DNA from: Candidatus Doudnabacteria bacterium RIFCSPHIGHO2_02_FULL_42_25
Lineage (GTDB): Bacteria > Patescibacteriota > Doudnabacteria > UBA920 > O2-02-FULL-48-8
Assembly: GCA_001777665.1 (NCBI GenBank)
Contig: MFEQ01000006.1
Coordinates: forward strand, 88,309 to 128,879
Direction: 5' to 3'
DNA length: 40,571 nt
Of the stretch, positions 23,702-31,576 are shown piece after piece (the first letter of the stretch is position 1; each line of letters begins with the position of its first letter). The translations under genes were made by a program, and so were the position numbers. A model generated the notes under the pieces. The model did no database searches and was not told the origin of the DNA. It worked only from the letters and a program-made list of their open reading frames with translations.

Positions 23702-24004
23702 TTACGAAGCCTTTAAAAGCGCACTGGGCCGAAAGTCCCTGAAGGGTAATTTGACCCCGTGTTGTGTAACGAAATTCATAAAGCGCTTGTAGTCTCCAGG
23801 AGGCATGTTCAAAATCTCGACTACGCGCTTGTAGCACCCTCCGGTTTCTCGCAGCGCGATGGACACCAGCTCTCGCATCTGACCCCTGGTCATGTCTCGG
23901 TTCATGTACGTCGGATAGGCCGTCGTCCAGAAGCTCTTCTTTCCTTCTGTGATCTCCGAAAACACATCTTGCGCGACCTTTTCATCGTCTGAACGGTCAC
24001 TCAT
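23702..24004 (-). CDS. Helix-turn-helix (Fis-like) DNA-binding protein
   Basis: 100 residues from ATG at 24004. The C-terminal half (IALRETGGCYKRVVEILNMPPGDYKRFMNFV) resembles the Fis-type DNA-binding helix-turn-helix found at the end of sigma-54 activators; no activator ATPase is attached. The longer frame to 24055 adds an unlikely leader. ATG 24004 is chosen because a strong AAGGGGGA ribosome-binding site precedes it. The gene is richer in GC than its neighbours, has terminators on both sides, and interrupts the usual secY-adk order, so it may be acquired. It could regulate ribosomal or nearby genes, but no target is shown. Confidence 0.75.
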   Translation of the reverse strand: MSDRSDDEKVAQDVFSEITEGKKSFWTTAYPTYMNRDMTRGQMRELVSIALRETGGCYKRVVEILNMPPGDYKRFMNFVTQHGVKLPFRDFRPSALLKAS

Positions 24005-24057
24005 ATGGTCCCCCTTGTAAGAACTATAGACTAACATAATTAAGAAAGTTAGCAAAG

Positions 24058-24091
24058 CAAAAAAAAGAGCTCGCCTTTCGGAGAGCTCTTT
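24058..24091 (-). terminator. Intrinsic terminator of the ribosomal operon after secY
   Basis: AAAGAGCTC (24091-24083 on the minus strand) pairs with GAGCTCTTT (24072-24064), 9 pairs, with TCCGAAAGGC in the loop, followed by a T-run. It lies 14 bases after the secY stop. Confidence 0.9.
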
Positions 24092-24104
24092 ATAAAATAT
24101 AAAT

Positions 24105-25400
24105 TTAAAAATCCTCGTAGTCGCGCATGACCATTTGGGCTTGGACTTGCTTCATCACTTCGATAACGACTGATACCGCAATCAACAAACTAGTGCCGCC
24201 CAAAGTAAGCGCTTGTGTATGCGTAAATCCTTGTATGATGTTTGGTAACACGGCTATCAGTCCCAAAAATAGAGCTCCGACTAGAGTGATTCGATTCAAA
24301 ACTTTATACAAAAAGTCTGCAGTCTGGCGACCAGGACGAAGGCCAGGGACGAATCCACCCTGTTTCTGGATATTGTCAGAAATTTCATCAGGATTGAAAA
24401 CAATTGCTGTGTAGAAATAAGTGAAAGCTACGACCAATATGAAATAAATAATCGCTTGATAAGTTTGATTCTGGAAAAAGTTGTTGATCGCAGTGGCGGC
24501 GTTGGCTACGGCTTCAGTTTTTGCATGAGAAAAGAAATTCGCTATCAATCCAGGAAACAATAGAATCGAGATTGCAAAAATGATTGGAATAACACCGGCT
24601 TGGTTCACCCGCAATGGCAGATGAGTATTGACTCCGCCATACATTTTATTACCACGAACACGCTTCGCATATGAAACTGGGATATTCCGCTGCGCTTCGG
24701 TAATTAATACAACTCCGCCTATGACGACCAAAGCTACAGCCAAATATGATATCAGAGTAACCAAGTTCTGCCCGGTAATCGTATTACCAGATGAAGTCAA
24801 ACTGACGTAGGCTTGCTGAGCTGCGGTTGGCAACCCTGCCACGATACCAGCAAAAATGATTAAAGAGATACCGTTCCCGATTTTAAACTCGGAAATCATT
24901 TCACCTATCCAGAGCAAAATCATGGTTCCAGCAGTGATTGAGAGTAAAATAATAAACCATTCAAATGAGGTAAAATCCCCAATACCTACTTGGGTGCTTC
25001 GGCTTAATAATACGATTGTGCCGTAGCCTTGGATTGCTGTTAATGGCACGGTCAGATAGCGCATATACTGGTTGATTTTTGCTCGCCCAGCCTCTCCGCC
25101 TTCTTTCTGTAATTCTCCGAGCTTCGGAATAATTACGGTCAAAAGCTGCATAATAATCGAAGCGGTGATGTATGGCCCGACTCCCAGCATAACAATGGAA
25201 AAATTACGCAATCCACCGCCTGAAAAAATATCAAACAATCCCAATAAAGTATTTTCACTAAGCAGTGATCGCAAATTTGCTAATTCAATTCCTGGGATAG
25301 GGATGTGGGCTAAAATTCGAGTGACCAAAAGCAAAAGCCCCACGATAATAATTTTATTCCGCAGCTCTTTGACCTTCCAAATTTGGGAAATACGAGACAT
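24105..25400 (-). CDS. secY: Protein translocase subunit SecY
   Basis: Channel subunit of the Sec export machinery in the inner membrane. 431 residues with ten membrane helices. HIPIPGIELANL follows the first helix; LGVGPYITASIIMQLL and GNGISLIIFAGIVAGLP are clear family motifs. The cytosolic loops carry RVRGNKMYGG and the C5-type loop GFVPGLRPGRQTADFL. It is the last gene of the S10-spc superoperon, 5 bases after rplO, and is followed by a strong terminator. Confidence 0.98.
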   Translation of the reverse strand: MSRISQIWKVKELRNKIIIVGLLLLVTRILAHIPIPGIELANLRSLLSENTLLGLFDIFSGGGLRNFSIVMLGVGPYITASIIMQLLTVIIPKLGELQKEGGEAGRAKINQYMRYLTVPLTAIQGYGTIVLLSRSTQVGIGDFTSFEWFIILLSITAGTMILLWIGEMISEFKIGNGISLIIFAGIVAGLPTAAQQAYVSLTSSGNTITGQNLVTLISYLAVALVVIGGVVLITEAQRNIPVSYAKRVRGNKMYGGVNTHLPLRVNQAGVIPIIFAISILLFPGLIANFFSHAKTEAVANAATAINNFFQNQTYQAIIYFILVVAFTYFYTAIVFNPDEISDNIQKQGGFVPGLRPGRQTADFLYKVLNRITLVGALFLGLIAVLPNIIQGFTHTQALTLGGTSLLIAVSVVIEVMKQVQAQMVMRDYEDF

Positions 25401-25405
25401 AATTT

Positions 25406-25846
25406 TTATGAAATCTTGCCGCCAGCTTTTTCTATTTTTTCTCGAGCAGCACCAGAAACGATTACCTTTTCCAAAGTCAACGCTTTTTTAATCTCGCCGA
25501 CCCCCAAAATTTTAATTTCTTCGCTAGCGGACTTAACCAATCCTTTATTCTTTAGAATTTTTGGATTGACAGTTTCGCCAGAGTTAAATTTATTATTTAA
25601 ATCATCCAGACTCAAAACAGTGGCCTTGATATGAATGCTTTTGAATCCTCGTTGCTTCGGGATCTGTCGTTGCAGTGGCATTCGTCCACCTTCGAATCCA
25701 GCGGGAATATTTCCACCCGATCGTGCTTTTTGACCCTTCGCGCCTCGTCCGGAAAAAGTTCCATGCCCAGATCCAACACCGCGTCCGACTACTTTTCGGC
25801 GTTTTGTTGCTCCTTTATATGGTTTTAACTCATTTAATTTGAGCAT
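25406..25846 (-). CDS. rplO: 50S ribosomal protein L15
   Basis: 146 residues of a large-subunit protein needed late in 50S assembly. The glycine- and arginine-rich N-terminus (GRGVGSGHGTFSGRGAKGQKAR) binds 23S rRNA; the C-terminus has the L18e/L15 fold (ILGVGEIKKALTLEKV). It overlaps the end of rpsE by 17 bases. No rpmD (L30) gene lies between them, as is usual in CPR. Confidence 0.98.
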   Translation of the reverse strand: MLKLNELKPYKGATKRRKVVGRGVGSGHGTFSGRGAKGQKARSGGNIPAGFEGGRMPLQRQIPKQRGFKSIHIKATVLSLDDLNNKFNSGETVNPKILKNKGLVKSASEEIKILGVGEIKKALTLEKVIVSGAAREKIEKAGGKIS

Positions 25847-26327
25847 ATTCTTCCTTTGATCGAAGTTTATTCAAAGCTAGATAAGTGGCCATAACATTAT
25901 TAACTTTATTGCTGGAGCCAATCATTTTAGACAAAACATTCTTAATACCCACTAAATCAAGTACTGATCGGATAGCTCCACCAGCAATCACTCCGGTTCC
26001 AGGCATAGCTGGTTTCAAAAAGACAACTGCAGACTTATATTTTAGCTTAATTTCGTGAGGAATGGTATCGTTGACGATTTTCACAGTTATCATATTCTTT
26101 TTGGCACTGTTCACAGCCTTATTTACGGCTTCTGAAACGTCAGGACCCTTGCGAATACCCATGCCAACTCTACCTTTACGATCACCAATTACTACCAAAG
26201 CCCGAAAACGCATACGCTTACCACCACCGGTCACACGCGTAACACGCTTGATTTCTACAATCTTTTGATCGAATTCTCGTTTGGCCTGATCCCCACCACC
26301 CCGACCGCCTCTACGCTGTTGTTTCAT
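25830..26327 (-). CDS. rpsE: 30S ribosomal protein S5
   Basis: 165 residues of a small-subunit accuracy protein. The double-stranded-RNA-binding domain has RVTRVTGGGKRMRFRALVVIGD and the loop GRVGMGIRKGPDV; the C-terminal domain has GTGVIAGGAIRSVLDLVGI. The N-terminus (KQQRRGGRGGG) is short and basic. Its 3' end overlaps rplO by 17 bases. Confidence 0.98.
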   Translation of the reverse strand: MKQQRRGGRGGGDQAKREFDQKIVEIKRVTRVTGGGKRMRFRALVVIGDRKGRVGMGIRKGPDVSEAVNKAVNSAKKNMITVKIVNDTIPHEIKLKYKSAVVFLKPAMPGTGVIAGGAIRSVLDLVGIKNVLSKMIGSSNKVNNVMATYLALNKLRSKEEYAQIK

Positions 26328-26331
26328 AATA

Positions 26332-26673
26332 TTAGAACTCCAATCCCGCAGCTCTGGCTGCTTCTGCTAATTCTTTGACACGTCCATGATATTGATATCC
26401 ACCGCGATCAAACTGAACTTTCTTAAATCCAGCTTCCACCGCTTTTTTGGCCAATAATTTTCCAACTTCAGCAGCGATTGTCGTCTTGTTACCCTTGGCT
26501 TTAACTTCTTTACTGGAAGCAGCGGCCAATGTTTTTCCTTCTTCATCATTAATCAGCTGAACATAGATATGGTTCAGGGATCGGAAAACATTTAATCTCG
26601 GGCGGTCCATGGTACCAACAACTTTCGCTCGAACTCTGTTATGTCGCAATTTTCGTTGTGCTCTTTTATTCAT
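26332..26673 (-). CDS. rplR: 50S ribosomal protein L18
   Basis: 113 residues; binds 5S rRNA with L5. The family C-terminus [26 protein letters not shown] is intact, as is [16 protein letters not shown]. The start lies 88 bases after rplF, across a TACTAA-type inverted repeat. Confidence 0.98.
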   Translation of the reverse strand: MNKRAQRKLRHNRVRAKVVGTMDRPRLNVFRSLNHIYVQLINDEEGKTLAAASSKEVKAKGNKTTIAAEVGKLLAKKAVEAGFKKVQFDRGGYQYHGRVKELAEAARAAGLEF

Positions 26674-26676
26674 AGT

Positions 26677-26761
26677 TTTACTAAATACTAATTGTTACTA
26701 ATTTACTAATCGGTAAAGCTTTAGCTATTCGTATATTCGTACCGATTCGTACTTCGTAAAG
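26677..26761. repeat. TACTAA/TTCGTA inverted-repeat element between rplF and rplR
   Basis: The left half is built of TACTAA words (TTTACTAAATACTAATTG...) and the right half of TTCGTA words (ATTCGTATATTCGTACCG...TTCGTAAAG). The halves pair with one regular mismatch per word. It is nearly identical to the element at 29769-29853 over about 75 bases and fills the whole gap. Confidence 0.8.
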
Positions 26762-27316
26762 TTATTTCCCGCCACCTACGGCTTTAACGACTTTACCAGC
26801 TTTGCGTCGGATAACTTCACCTTGGTATTTAATTCCTTTGCCTTTGTATGGTTCAGGTTCACGCTTTGATCGGATCACCGCCGCAAATTGGCCTACTGAT
26901 TGGCGATCGATTCCGGAAATTGTGATCGTGTTCTTTTCAACTTTCGCTTCCAACCCTGCAGGAATTTCTAATTCAACTGGATGAGAATATCCTAATTGCA
27001 ACACTAATTTCTTGCCCTGTAATTCTACTTTATAACCGACGCCATTGATTTCGAGAACTTTACTGAAACCTGTGCTGACTCCAGCAACCATGTTGTTAAT
27101 CAATGCCCGGTATAATCCCCACAACGCTCGTTGTTGCTTATTCTCTTCATTGGAAACTTTAACCACAACTTCATTTTCACCTTTTTCTATCTGAACTTTT
27201 GGATGCAAATTCAAAGTCAGCTCACCTTTTGGCCCTTTAACTTTTAGGACTTCAGAGGTTAGATCAACATTGACACCCGATGGAATTGTAACTGGTTTTT
27301 TACCGATTCTTGACAT
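26762..27316 (-). CDS. rplF: 50S ribosomal protein L6
   Basis: 184 residues, two copies of the L6 fold. MSRIGKKPVTIPSGV at the start, and YKGKGIKYQGEVIRRKAGKVVK near the end are diagnostic. It binds near the GTPase centre of the 50S subunit. Normal length; it lies between rplR and rpsH. Confidence 0.98.
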   Translation of the reverse strand: MSRIGKKPVTIPSGVNVDLTSEVLKVKGPKGELTLNLHPKVQIEKGENEVVVKVSNEENKQQRALWGLYRALINNMVAGVSTGFSKVLEINGVGYKVELQGKKLVLQLGYSHPVELEIPAGLEAKVEKNTITISGIDRQSVGQFAAVIRSKREPEPYKGKGIKYQGEVIRRKAGKVVKAVGGGK

Positions 27317-27320
27317 AGTT

Positions 27321-27719
27321 TTACCAAATTTGACAAACGACTTCTCCGCCGACTTTTTGCTTGCGGGCTTCTTTGTCTGTCATTAATCCTTTCGAAGTCG
27401 AAATAATCGTGGTCCCGAGGCCTCCCAAAGATTTCGGAATCTGGGTGCGGTTACTGTAAATTCTCTGTCCTGGTTTACTGACTCTCTTGATGCCTGTAAT
27501 CGTGGGTTGACCCTTAGTATCGTATTTCAAAATCAAAGACAATGTTTTAAAGCCATCCACTTCTTTTACATCCACTTGAGCCAGCCAGCCTTCACCTTGC
27601 AAAACTTTCGCCAGATTGTGCTTAAATTTGGAGTAAGGCAAAACCACTTCTGGCTTCTGTGCCATAAGTCCGTTGCGGATGCGGGTTAACATATCGGAAA
27701 TTGTGTCAGACATTGTCAT
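27321..27719 (-). CDS. rpsH: 30S ribosomal protein S8
   Basis: 132 residues; central 16S rRNA-binding protein. DTISDMLTRIRNGLMA at the start and the C-terminal STSKGLMTDKEARKQKVGGEVVCQIW are typical. Two ATGs (27719, 27713) are both possible. In E. coli S8 represses the spc operon; no such site was recognised here. Confidence 0.97.
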   Translation of the reverse strand: MTMSDTISDMLTRIRNGLMAQKPEVVLPYSKFKHNLAKVLQGEGWLAQVDVKEVDGFKTLSLILKYDTKGQPTITGIKRVSKPGQRIYSNRTQIPKSLGGLGTTIISTSKGLMTDKEARKQKVGGEVVCQIW

Positions 27720-27723
27720 ATAT

Positions 27724-27918
27724 TTACCAGGACGCTTTCGATACTCCAGGGATTTCTCCGTTGGAGGCTAATTCTCTAAAACAAATTCTGCAAATATCAA
27801 AATCTCTCATATATCCATGTTTGCGACCACAACGCCAACAACGCCTGACTATTCGAGTCGAATACTTCGCTTGGGTCCGTGATCTATGGGATTTTATGTA
27901 TTGCGCCTTCGTTGACAT
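27724..27918 (-). CDS. rpsZ: 30S ribosomal protein S14, zinc-binding type
   Basis: 64 residues with a Zn site formed by Cys27, Cys30, Cys43 and Cys46 (CWRC...CRIC). [21 protein letters not shown] is diagnostic of the short zinc form. It lies 3-4 bases from rplE and rpsH. Confidence 0.98.
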   Translation of the reverse strand: MSTKAQYIKSHRSRTQAKYSTRIVRRCWRCGRKHGYMRDFDICRICFRELASNGEIPGVSKASW

Positions 27919-27921
27919 AGA

Positions 27922-28461
27922 TTATTCTTTCTGGAACGGGAAACCTAATGATTTTAATAACTCGAGAGCTTGCTTGTCGTCATCTGTAGAAGTCTGAATA
28001 TTTACTTCCAGACCGAATGAGTAGTCAACGTGCTCGCGGATGGTTTCTGGAAATACAATCTGTTCTTTTATCCCAACATTGTAATTACCGTGACGGTCAA
28101 ATTTTTTAGGATCCAGTCCTCGGAAGTCTCGAACACGAGGGAGAGCTACTCGAACTAGCTTTTCTAAGAAATCATACATCCGGTTTCCTCGCAGTGTCAC
28201 CATAACTCCCACCACTTGTCCTTCGCGGATCTTAAATCCTGCAATCGATTTCTTGGCAATAGTTTTAACAGGTGCTTGCCCGGTGATGCGTCGAATGTCT
28301 TCAATAATTGCATCCAGCATTTTCGCATCTTTCAGAGTTTTTCCCACTCCAACATTAACTACGACTTTCTGAATTTTAGGCACAGCCATAGAATTCTTCA
28401 AATTGAACTGTTGCTTGAGTGCAGGTGCTGATTTTTCTTTGTAGATAGTTTTCAGTTGCAT
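27922..28461 (-). CDS. rplE: 50S ribosomal protein L5
   Basis: 179 residues; binds 5S rRNA and contacts the P-site tRNA. VPKIQKVVVNVGVG, KTIAKKSIAGFKIREGQ, RDFRGLDPKKFDRHGNYNVGIKEQ and FPETI are the family signatures. Full length. Confidence 0.98.
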   Translation of the reverse strand: MQLKTIYKEKSAPALKQQFNLKNSMAVPKIQKVVVNVGVGKTLKDAKMLDAIIEDIRRITGQAPVKTIAKKSIAGFKIREGQVVGVMVTLRGNRMYDFLEKLVRVALPRVRDFRGLDPKKFDRHGNYNVGIKEQIVFPETIREHVDYSFGLEVNIQTSTDDDKQALELLKSLGFPFQKE

Positions 28462-28465
28462 ATGA

Positions 28466-28780
28466 TTACATTACCTTTCCGCATTTCTTACACTTGCGCA
28501 AATTACCATTCTCTGTGACTTCATGAGCGACTCTGGTTGGTTTACCACAATTCGGACAGAGCAAAATTACATTCGAGACATTCATCGGAGACGGAAGTTC
28601 CAGTCGTTGACCTTTTTCACCTTTTCGCTTCGCTTTCGAAAATCTAACATGAACATTCAATCCTTCGATGGATAATCGGGCGTTTTTTGGAAACACTTCC
28701 AAAACTTTTCCGGACTTTCCTTTTTCTTTTCCGGATAGAACTTTGACTGTATCGCCTTTTTTAATGTTTAATGAAGCCAT
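28466..28780 (-). CDS. rplX: 50S ribosomal protein L24 with C-terminal zinc ribbon
   Basis: 104 residues. The KOW domain (GDTVKVLSGKEKGKSGKVLEV) initiates 50S assembly. The C-terminus has four Cys (75, 78, 97, 100; CPNC...CKKC) forming a probable zinc ribbon, seen in a subset of bacterial L24. It lies 103 bases from rplN across a TACGAA element. Confidence 0.98.
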   Translation of the reverse strand: MASLNIKKGDTVKVLSGKEKGKSGKVLEVFPKNARLSIEGLNVHVRFSKAKRKGEKGQRLELPSPMNVSNVILLCPNCGKPTRVAHEVTENGNLRKCKKCGKVM

Positions 28781-28802
28781 ATGCTTTAGTTAATTAAACT
28801 TT

Positions 28803-28882
28803 CTACGAAATTACGAATTTTTACGAAAGTACGAACTGAACCGAGTTCTTTCGTATTTTCGTAACTTTTTCGTAGTTCGTAG
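28803..28882. repeat. TACGAA/TTCGTA inverted-repeat element between rplN and rplX
   Basis: 80 bases from CTACGAAATTACGAA to TTCGTAGTTCGTAG. The halves are complementary along most of their length, with TGAACCGA near the turn. The repeat ends 1 base before the rplN stop codon, so the rplN stop abuts the hairpin. Confidence 0.8.
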
Positions 28883-28883
28883 A

Positions 28884-29255
28884 TCATACTACTTCCTCTG
28901 CTAAAGATATAATCTTGGTAAACCCCAAGTCGCGAAGTTCACGGGGCATCGGACCAAAAATACGGGTGCCTCTTGGGTCTTGGCTGTCTTTAGTTACCAA
29001 TACTGCGGCATTATCATCAAATCGAATATATGAACCATCGGCTCTGCGGACTTCTTTGCGCGTACGGACGATAACTGCATAAACTTTATCACCTTTTTTG
29101 ACTTGGCCTTTCGGGCTGGCAATCTTCACTGAAGCGGAGATGACATCGCCCAATCTGGCCCAGCGTCGTTTGTTCTTTCCATTCACAGAAAAAGCTGCGA
29201 TCTCTTTCGCACCGGTATTGTCAGCAACTATTAATCTGGTACGTAATTGAATCAT
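28884..29255 (-). CDS. rplN: 50S ribosomal protein L14
   Basis: 123 residues; binds 23S rRNA at the subunit interface. [38 protein letters not shown], and [26 protein letters not shown] are unmistakable. One base separates it from the upstream rpsQ stop. Confidence 0.98.
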   Translation of the reverse strand: MIQLRTRLIVADNTGAKEIAAFSVNGKNKRRWARLGDVISASVKIASPKGQVKKGDKVYAVIVRTRKEVRRADGSYIRFDDNAAVLVTKDSQDPRGTRIFGPMPRELRDLGFTKIISLAEEVV

Positions 29256-29256
29256 A

Positions 29257-29520
29257 TTAGACTACTCTCCAGTTAACTGTTTTACTGTAAGGTTTAACTT
29301 CTTCGATCGTAACTTTCTGGCCAACTGTATATACTTTAGCATCGCCATCGGTGTGAGCTGCATATTTTTTAAACACCTTGTAGCGCTTGTGATATTTCGG
29401 ATGGACTTTTACTGATTCAACTTTAACAACGATGGTTTGAGTCATCTTGTTTGAAGTTACAAATCCTGTAAGTTGTCGCTTTACCCCGTTAGATTTTACA
29501 GTGTTATTATCGTTTGTCAT
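29257..29520 (-). CDS. rpsQ: 30S ribosomal protein S17
   Basis: 87 residues; OB-fold 16S rRNA-binding protein. [29 protein letters not shown] and [14 protein letters not shown] are diagnostic. The N-terminus has about 14 extra residues. Residues 8-13 (VKSNGV) are encoded by a 15-base sequence that is the exact complement of a segment in the leader upstream of the ATG, so the start region can form two exclusive hairpins. Confidence 0.96.
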   Translation of the reverse strand: MTNDNNTVKSNGVKRQLTGFVTSNKMTQTIVVKVESVKVHPKYHKRYKVFKKYAAHTDGDAKVYTVGQKVTIEEVKPYSKTVNWRVV

Positions 29521-29565
29521 AAAATTTACTTTCCCGCGTTGATTTTTATAAAAATCTAACGGGGT
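29483..29565 (-). promoter_or_regulatory. Competing hairpins around the rpsQ start codon
   Basis: In the mRNA, ACCCCGTTAGATTTT (29565-29551) can pair with the adjacent segment at 29548-29533 (GATTTTTA/TAAAAATC core), or with a perfect 15-base complement inside codons 8-13 of rpsQ (29497-29483). The second structure encloses the start codon at 29520; the first leaves it free. This looks like a translational switch; regulation is inferred. Confidence 0.5.
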
Positions 29566-29579
29566 TTACTTTATCCATA

Positions 29580-29765
29580 TTATTTCTTCTTACCGATAAA
29601 TGTTAAAATTCTTGCTATATCTTGTCTGATGTTCTTCAGCATGTGATTATTTTTCACTTCCCGTGAATGAATCTTGAATGTCAGATCGCGAACTTGTTCA
29701 CGCAATACACCCAGTTGTCTGGTCAATTCGTTCGGTGTCATGTTTTCTAATTCTTTCATCTTCAT
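29580..29765 (-). CDS. rpmC: 50S ribosomal protein L29
   Basis: 61 residues, two helices. MKMKELENMTPNELTRQLG and LRFK-like LRDL-TF...KNIRQDIARILTFI fit L29 near the peptide exit. A 59-base gap to rpsQ holds the switch-like hairpin. Confidence 0.96.
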   Translation of the reverse strand: MKMKELENMTPNELTRQLGVLREQVRDLTFKIHSREVKNNHMLKNIRQDIARILTFIGKKK

Positions 29766-29768
29766 AAA

Positions 29769-29853
29769 CTTTACTAATTACTAATTATTACTAATTTACT
29801 AATCGTTAAAGCATTGGCTATTCGTATATTCGTACTGATTCGTATTTCGTAAA
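29769..29853. repeat. TACTAA/TTCGTA inverted-repeat element between rpmC and rplP
   Basis: 85 bases, CTTTACTAATTACTAATT... to ...CGTATTTCGTAAA. Nearly identical to the element at 26677-26761 over about 75 bases, including CTATTCGTATATTCGTAC. It fills the gap completely, ending at the rplP stop. Confidence 0.8.
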
Positions 29854-30267
29854 TCACTTCTGCTCCTTTGTCACGAATCGAGTTTTGACCGGCAACTTGT
29901 GAGATGCCAACCGCATAGCTTCTTCAGCCTGAACCGGGGTTACGCCATCCATTTCAAATAAAATTCGTCCTTTTTGAACTACAGCAACAAAGTGATCTAC
30001 AGCACCTTTTCCAGCTCCCATCGGTGATTCATTACCATGAGCAGTAATTGGTTTATCCGGGAAAATTCGAATCCAAATTTTACCACCACGTTGGATGTAT
30101 CGAGTCATAGCGCGCCTAGCTGCTTCGATCTGACGCGAAGTCACCCAGCTGTTTTCCAGCGATTTCAGTCCAAAGCTGCCGAAGGCGACAAAATTTCCAG
30201 ACATGGCCTTGCCTTTAGATGATCCGCGATGATGCTTTCGATGTTTAACTTTCTTTGGAATAAGCAT
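29854..30267 (-). CDS. rplP: 50S ribosomal protein L16
   Basis: 137 residues; near the A-site and peptidyl-transferase centre. [61 protein letters not shown] and [21 protein letters not shown] are conserved. Confidence 0.98.
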   Translation of the reverse strand: MLIPKKVKHRKHHRGSSKGKAMSGNFVAFGSFGLKSLENSWVTSRQIEAARRAMTRYIQRGGKIWIRIFPDKPITAHGNESPMGAGKGAVDHFVAVVQKGRILFEMDGVTPVQAEEAMRLASHKLPVKTRFVTKEQK

Positions 30268-30276
30268 AAATAATCC

Positions 30277-30936
30277 TTAAACTTTAAGCTTTAACTTGTT
30301 GCCTTCAAAAACTTCGCCTTTGTTGATCCAAACTTTAATACCGATCGTGCCGTATGTAGTAAATGCTGTAACTCTAGCAAAATCAATATTCGCTCTCAAA
30401 GTATGCAAAGGAAGCTTACCTTTGAACAATCTTTCGGATCGGGCAATTTCAGCTCCACCTAATCGGCCTGAACATTCGATACGAACACCAATCGCTCCGG
30501 ATTCCATAACTTTCTCAATCGAAGCTTTCATCGCACGTCGGAAAGCAATACGTCGTTCAATCTGGTCTGCAATGTCTTGGGCTATAACTTGGGCTTGAAG
30601 ATTTACATCCTTGATTTCTTCGATATTGATCTTCATTTCCAATTTATCAAGTTTCAAATGCTTCAAAATCTTCTTTTTCAACTCTTCGATCCCGCCACCA
30701 CCTTTTCCGATAATCATTCCAGGTTTCGTGGTTTTGATATTTATATAAAGTCTGTTGCTGTATCGTTCGATATCGACGCGAACCAATCCGGACTTTTTCA
30801 AAGCATTACCAAGGAAAGCTCGAATTTTCGTATCTTCAGCAAGAAGAGTTGCAAAACCAGTCTTGGTCAGCCATCGTGACTTCCAAGTGTCTGTAATTTT
30901 CAGTCTTAAACTATTTGCGTTTACTTTATGTCCCAT
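30277..30936 (-). CDS. rpsC: 30S ribosomal protein S3
   Basis: 219 residues; lines the mRNA entry channel and supports helicase activity. GHKVNANSLRL at the start; the KH domain with MIIGKGGGGIEELKKKI; C-terminal RLGGAEIARSERLFKGKLPLHTLRANIDFA and GTIGIKVWINKGE. Full length. Confidence 0.98.
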   Translation of the reverse strand: MGHKVNANSLRLKITDTWKSRWLTKTGFATLLAEDTKIRAFLGNALKKSGLVRVDIERYSNRLYINIKTTKPGMIIGKGGGGIEELKKKILKHLKLDKLEMKINIEEIKDVNLQAQVIAQDIADQIERRIAFRRAMKASIEKVMESGAIGVRIECSGRLGGAEIARSERLFKGKLPLHTLRANIDFARVTAFTTYGTIGIKVWINKGEVFEGNKLKLKV

Positions 30937-30940
30937 AAAA

Positions 30941-31486
30941 TTATTGACCCGATCTCCTGTTAAATAATCGACGTTTCAAACTAATCTTTTGCTGCTTCAT
31001 CTTTTCATCAGATTTCGGAGCTTGTTTCGGGACATTCTGCTTTTCTGACGCTTGACCAGCTTCAGGAAGAGCTACGGCTTTTGGTCGAAGTGAGAAAACT
31101 GATCTAGATTTTTTCTTGGATTTACCAGCTCTGGATTCTAATACGACACTAATATGACTAGTTCTCTTTCGTTCTACGAATGCTCGTCCTTGTGCTCTTG
31201 GCGCATATCTTTTATAAACTGGTCCGCCATCTACAGTTAGAGATTTAATAAACATATCATCTTTATTCATATTGAAATTATGCACGCCATTGGCAATAGC
31301 AGAATTGATCGCTTTGCTTAGTGGAAGAGCAGCGTTCTTCGAAGAAAATCTAAGCTGTTCCAATGCATCAGAAACATGCATTTTTCTAACCAAATCAGCG
31401 ACAAGTCGAAGCTTTCGCGGAGAGACATGAATGTATCTTGCGAACGCTTTAACCTCGGTATGCAGTTTGGGATTCTTTTCAGCCAT
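30941..31486 (-). CDS. rplV: 50S ribosomal protein L22 with a basic C-terminal extension
   Basis: 181 residues against about 110 usual. The normal core runs to about residue 115 (ARYIHVSPRKLRLVADLVRKM, PVYKRYAPRAQGRAFVERKRTSHISVVLE). A low-complexity basic tail of about 65 residues follows, rich in Lys, Gln and Ser. It would extend from the ribosome surface. It has no known function. Confidence 0.97.
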   Translation of the reverse strand: MAEKNPKLHTEVKAFARYIHVSPRKLRLVADLVRKMHVSDALEQLRFSSKNAALPLSKAINSAIANGVHNFNMNKDDMFIKSLTVDGGPVYKRYAPRAQGRAFVERKRTSHISVVLESRAGKSKKKSRSVFSLRPKAVALPEAGQASEKQNVPKQAPKSDEKMKQQKISLKRRLFNRRSGQ

Positions 31487-31494
31487 AAATTTAT

Positions 31495-31573
31495 CTACGA
31501 ACTTACGAAATTTTTACGAAAATACGAAAGAAAGCTATTTTCGTATGTTCGTATTCTTTTCGTACTTTCGTAG
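31495..31573. repeat. TACGAA/TTCGTA inverted-repeat element between rplV and rpsS
   Basis: 79 bases from CTACGAACTTACGAAA to CGTACTTTCGTAG. It folds as one long imperfect hairpin and occupies the gap between the rplV start and the rpsS stop. Ends match those at 14986 and 28803. Confidence 0.8.
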
Positions 31574-31576
31574 CCA

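Noticed and set aside
26677-31573. CRISPR array from the repeated TTCGTA words
   Set aside because: Copies are kilobases apart, lie in gene gaps and have no regular spacers.
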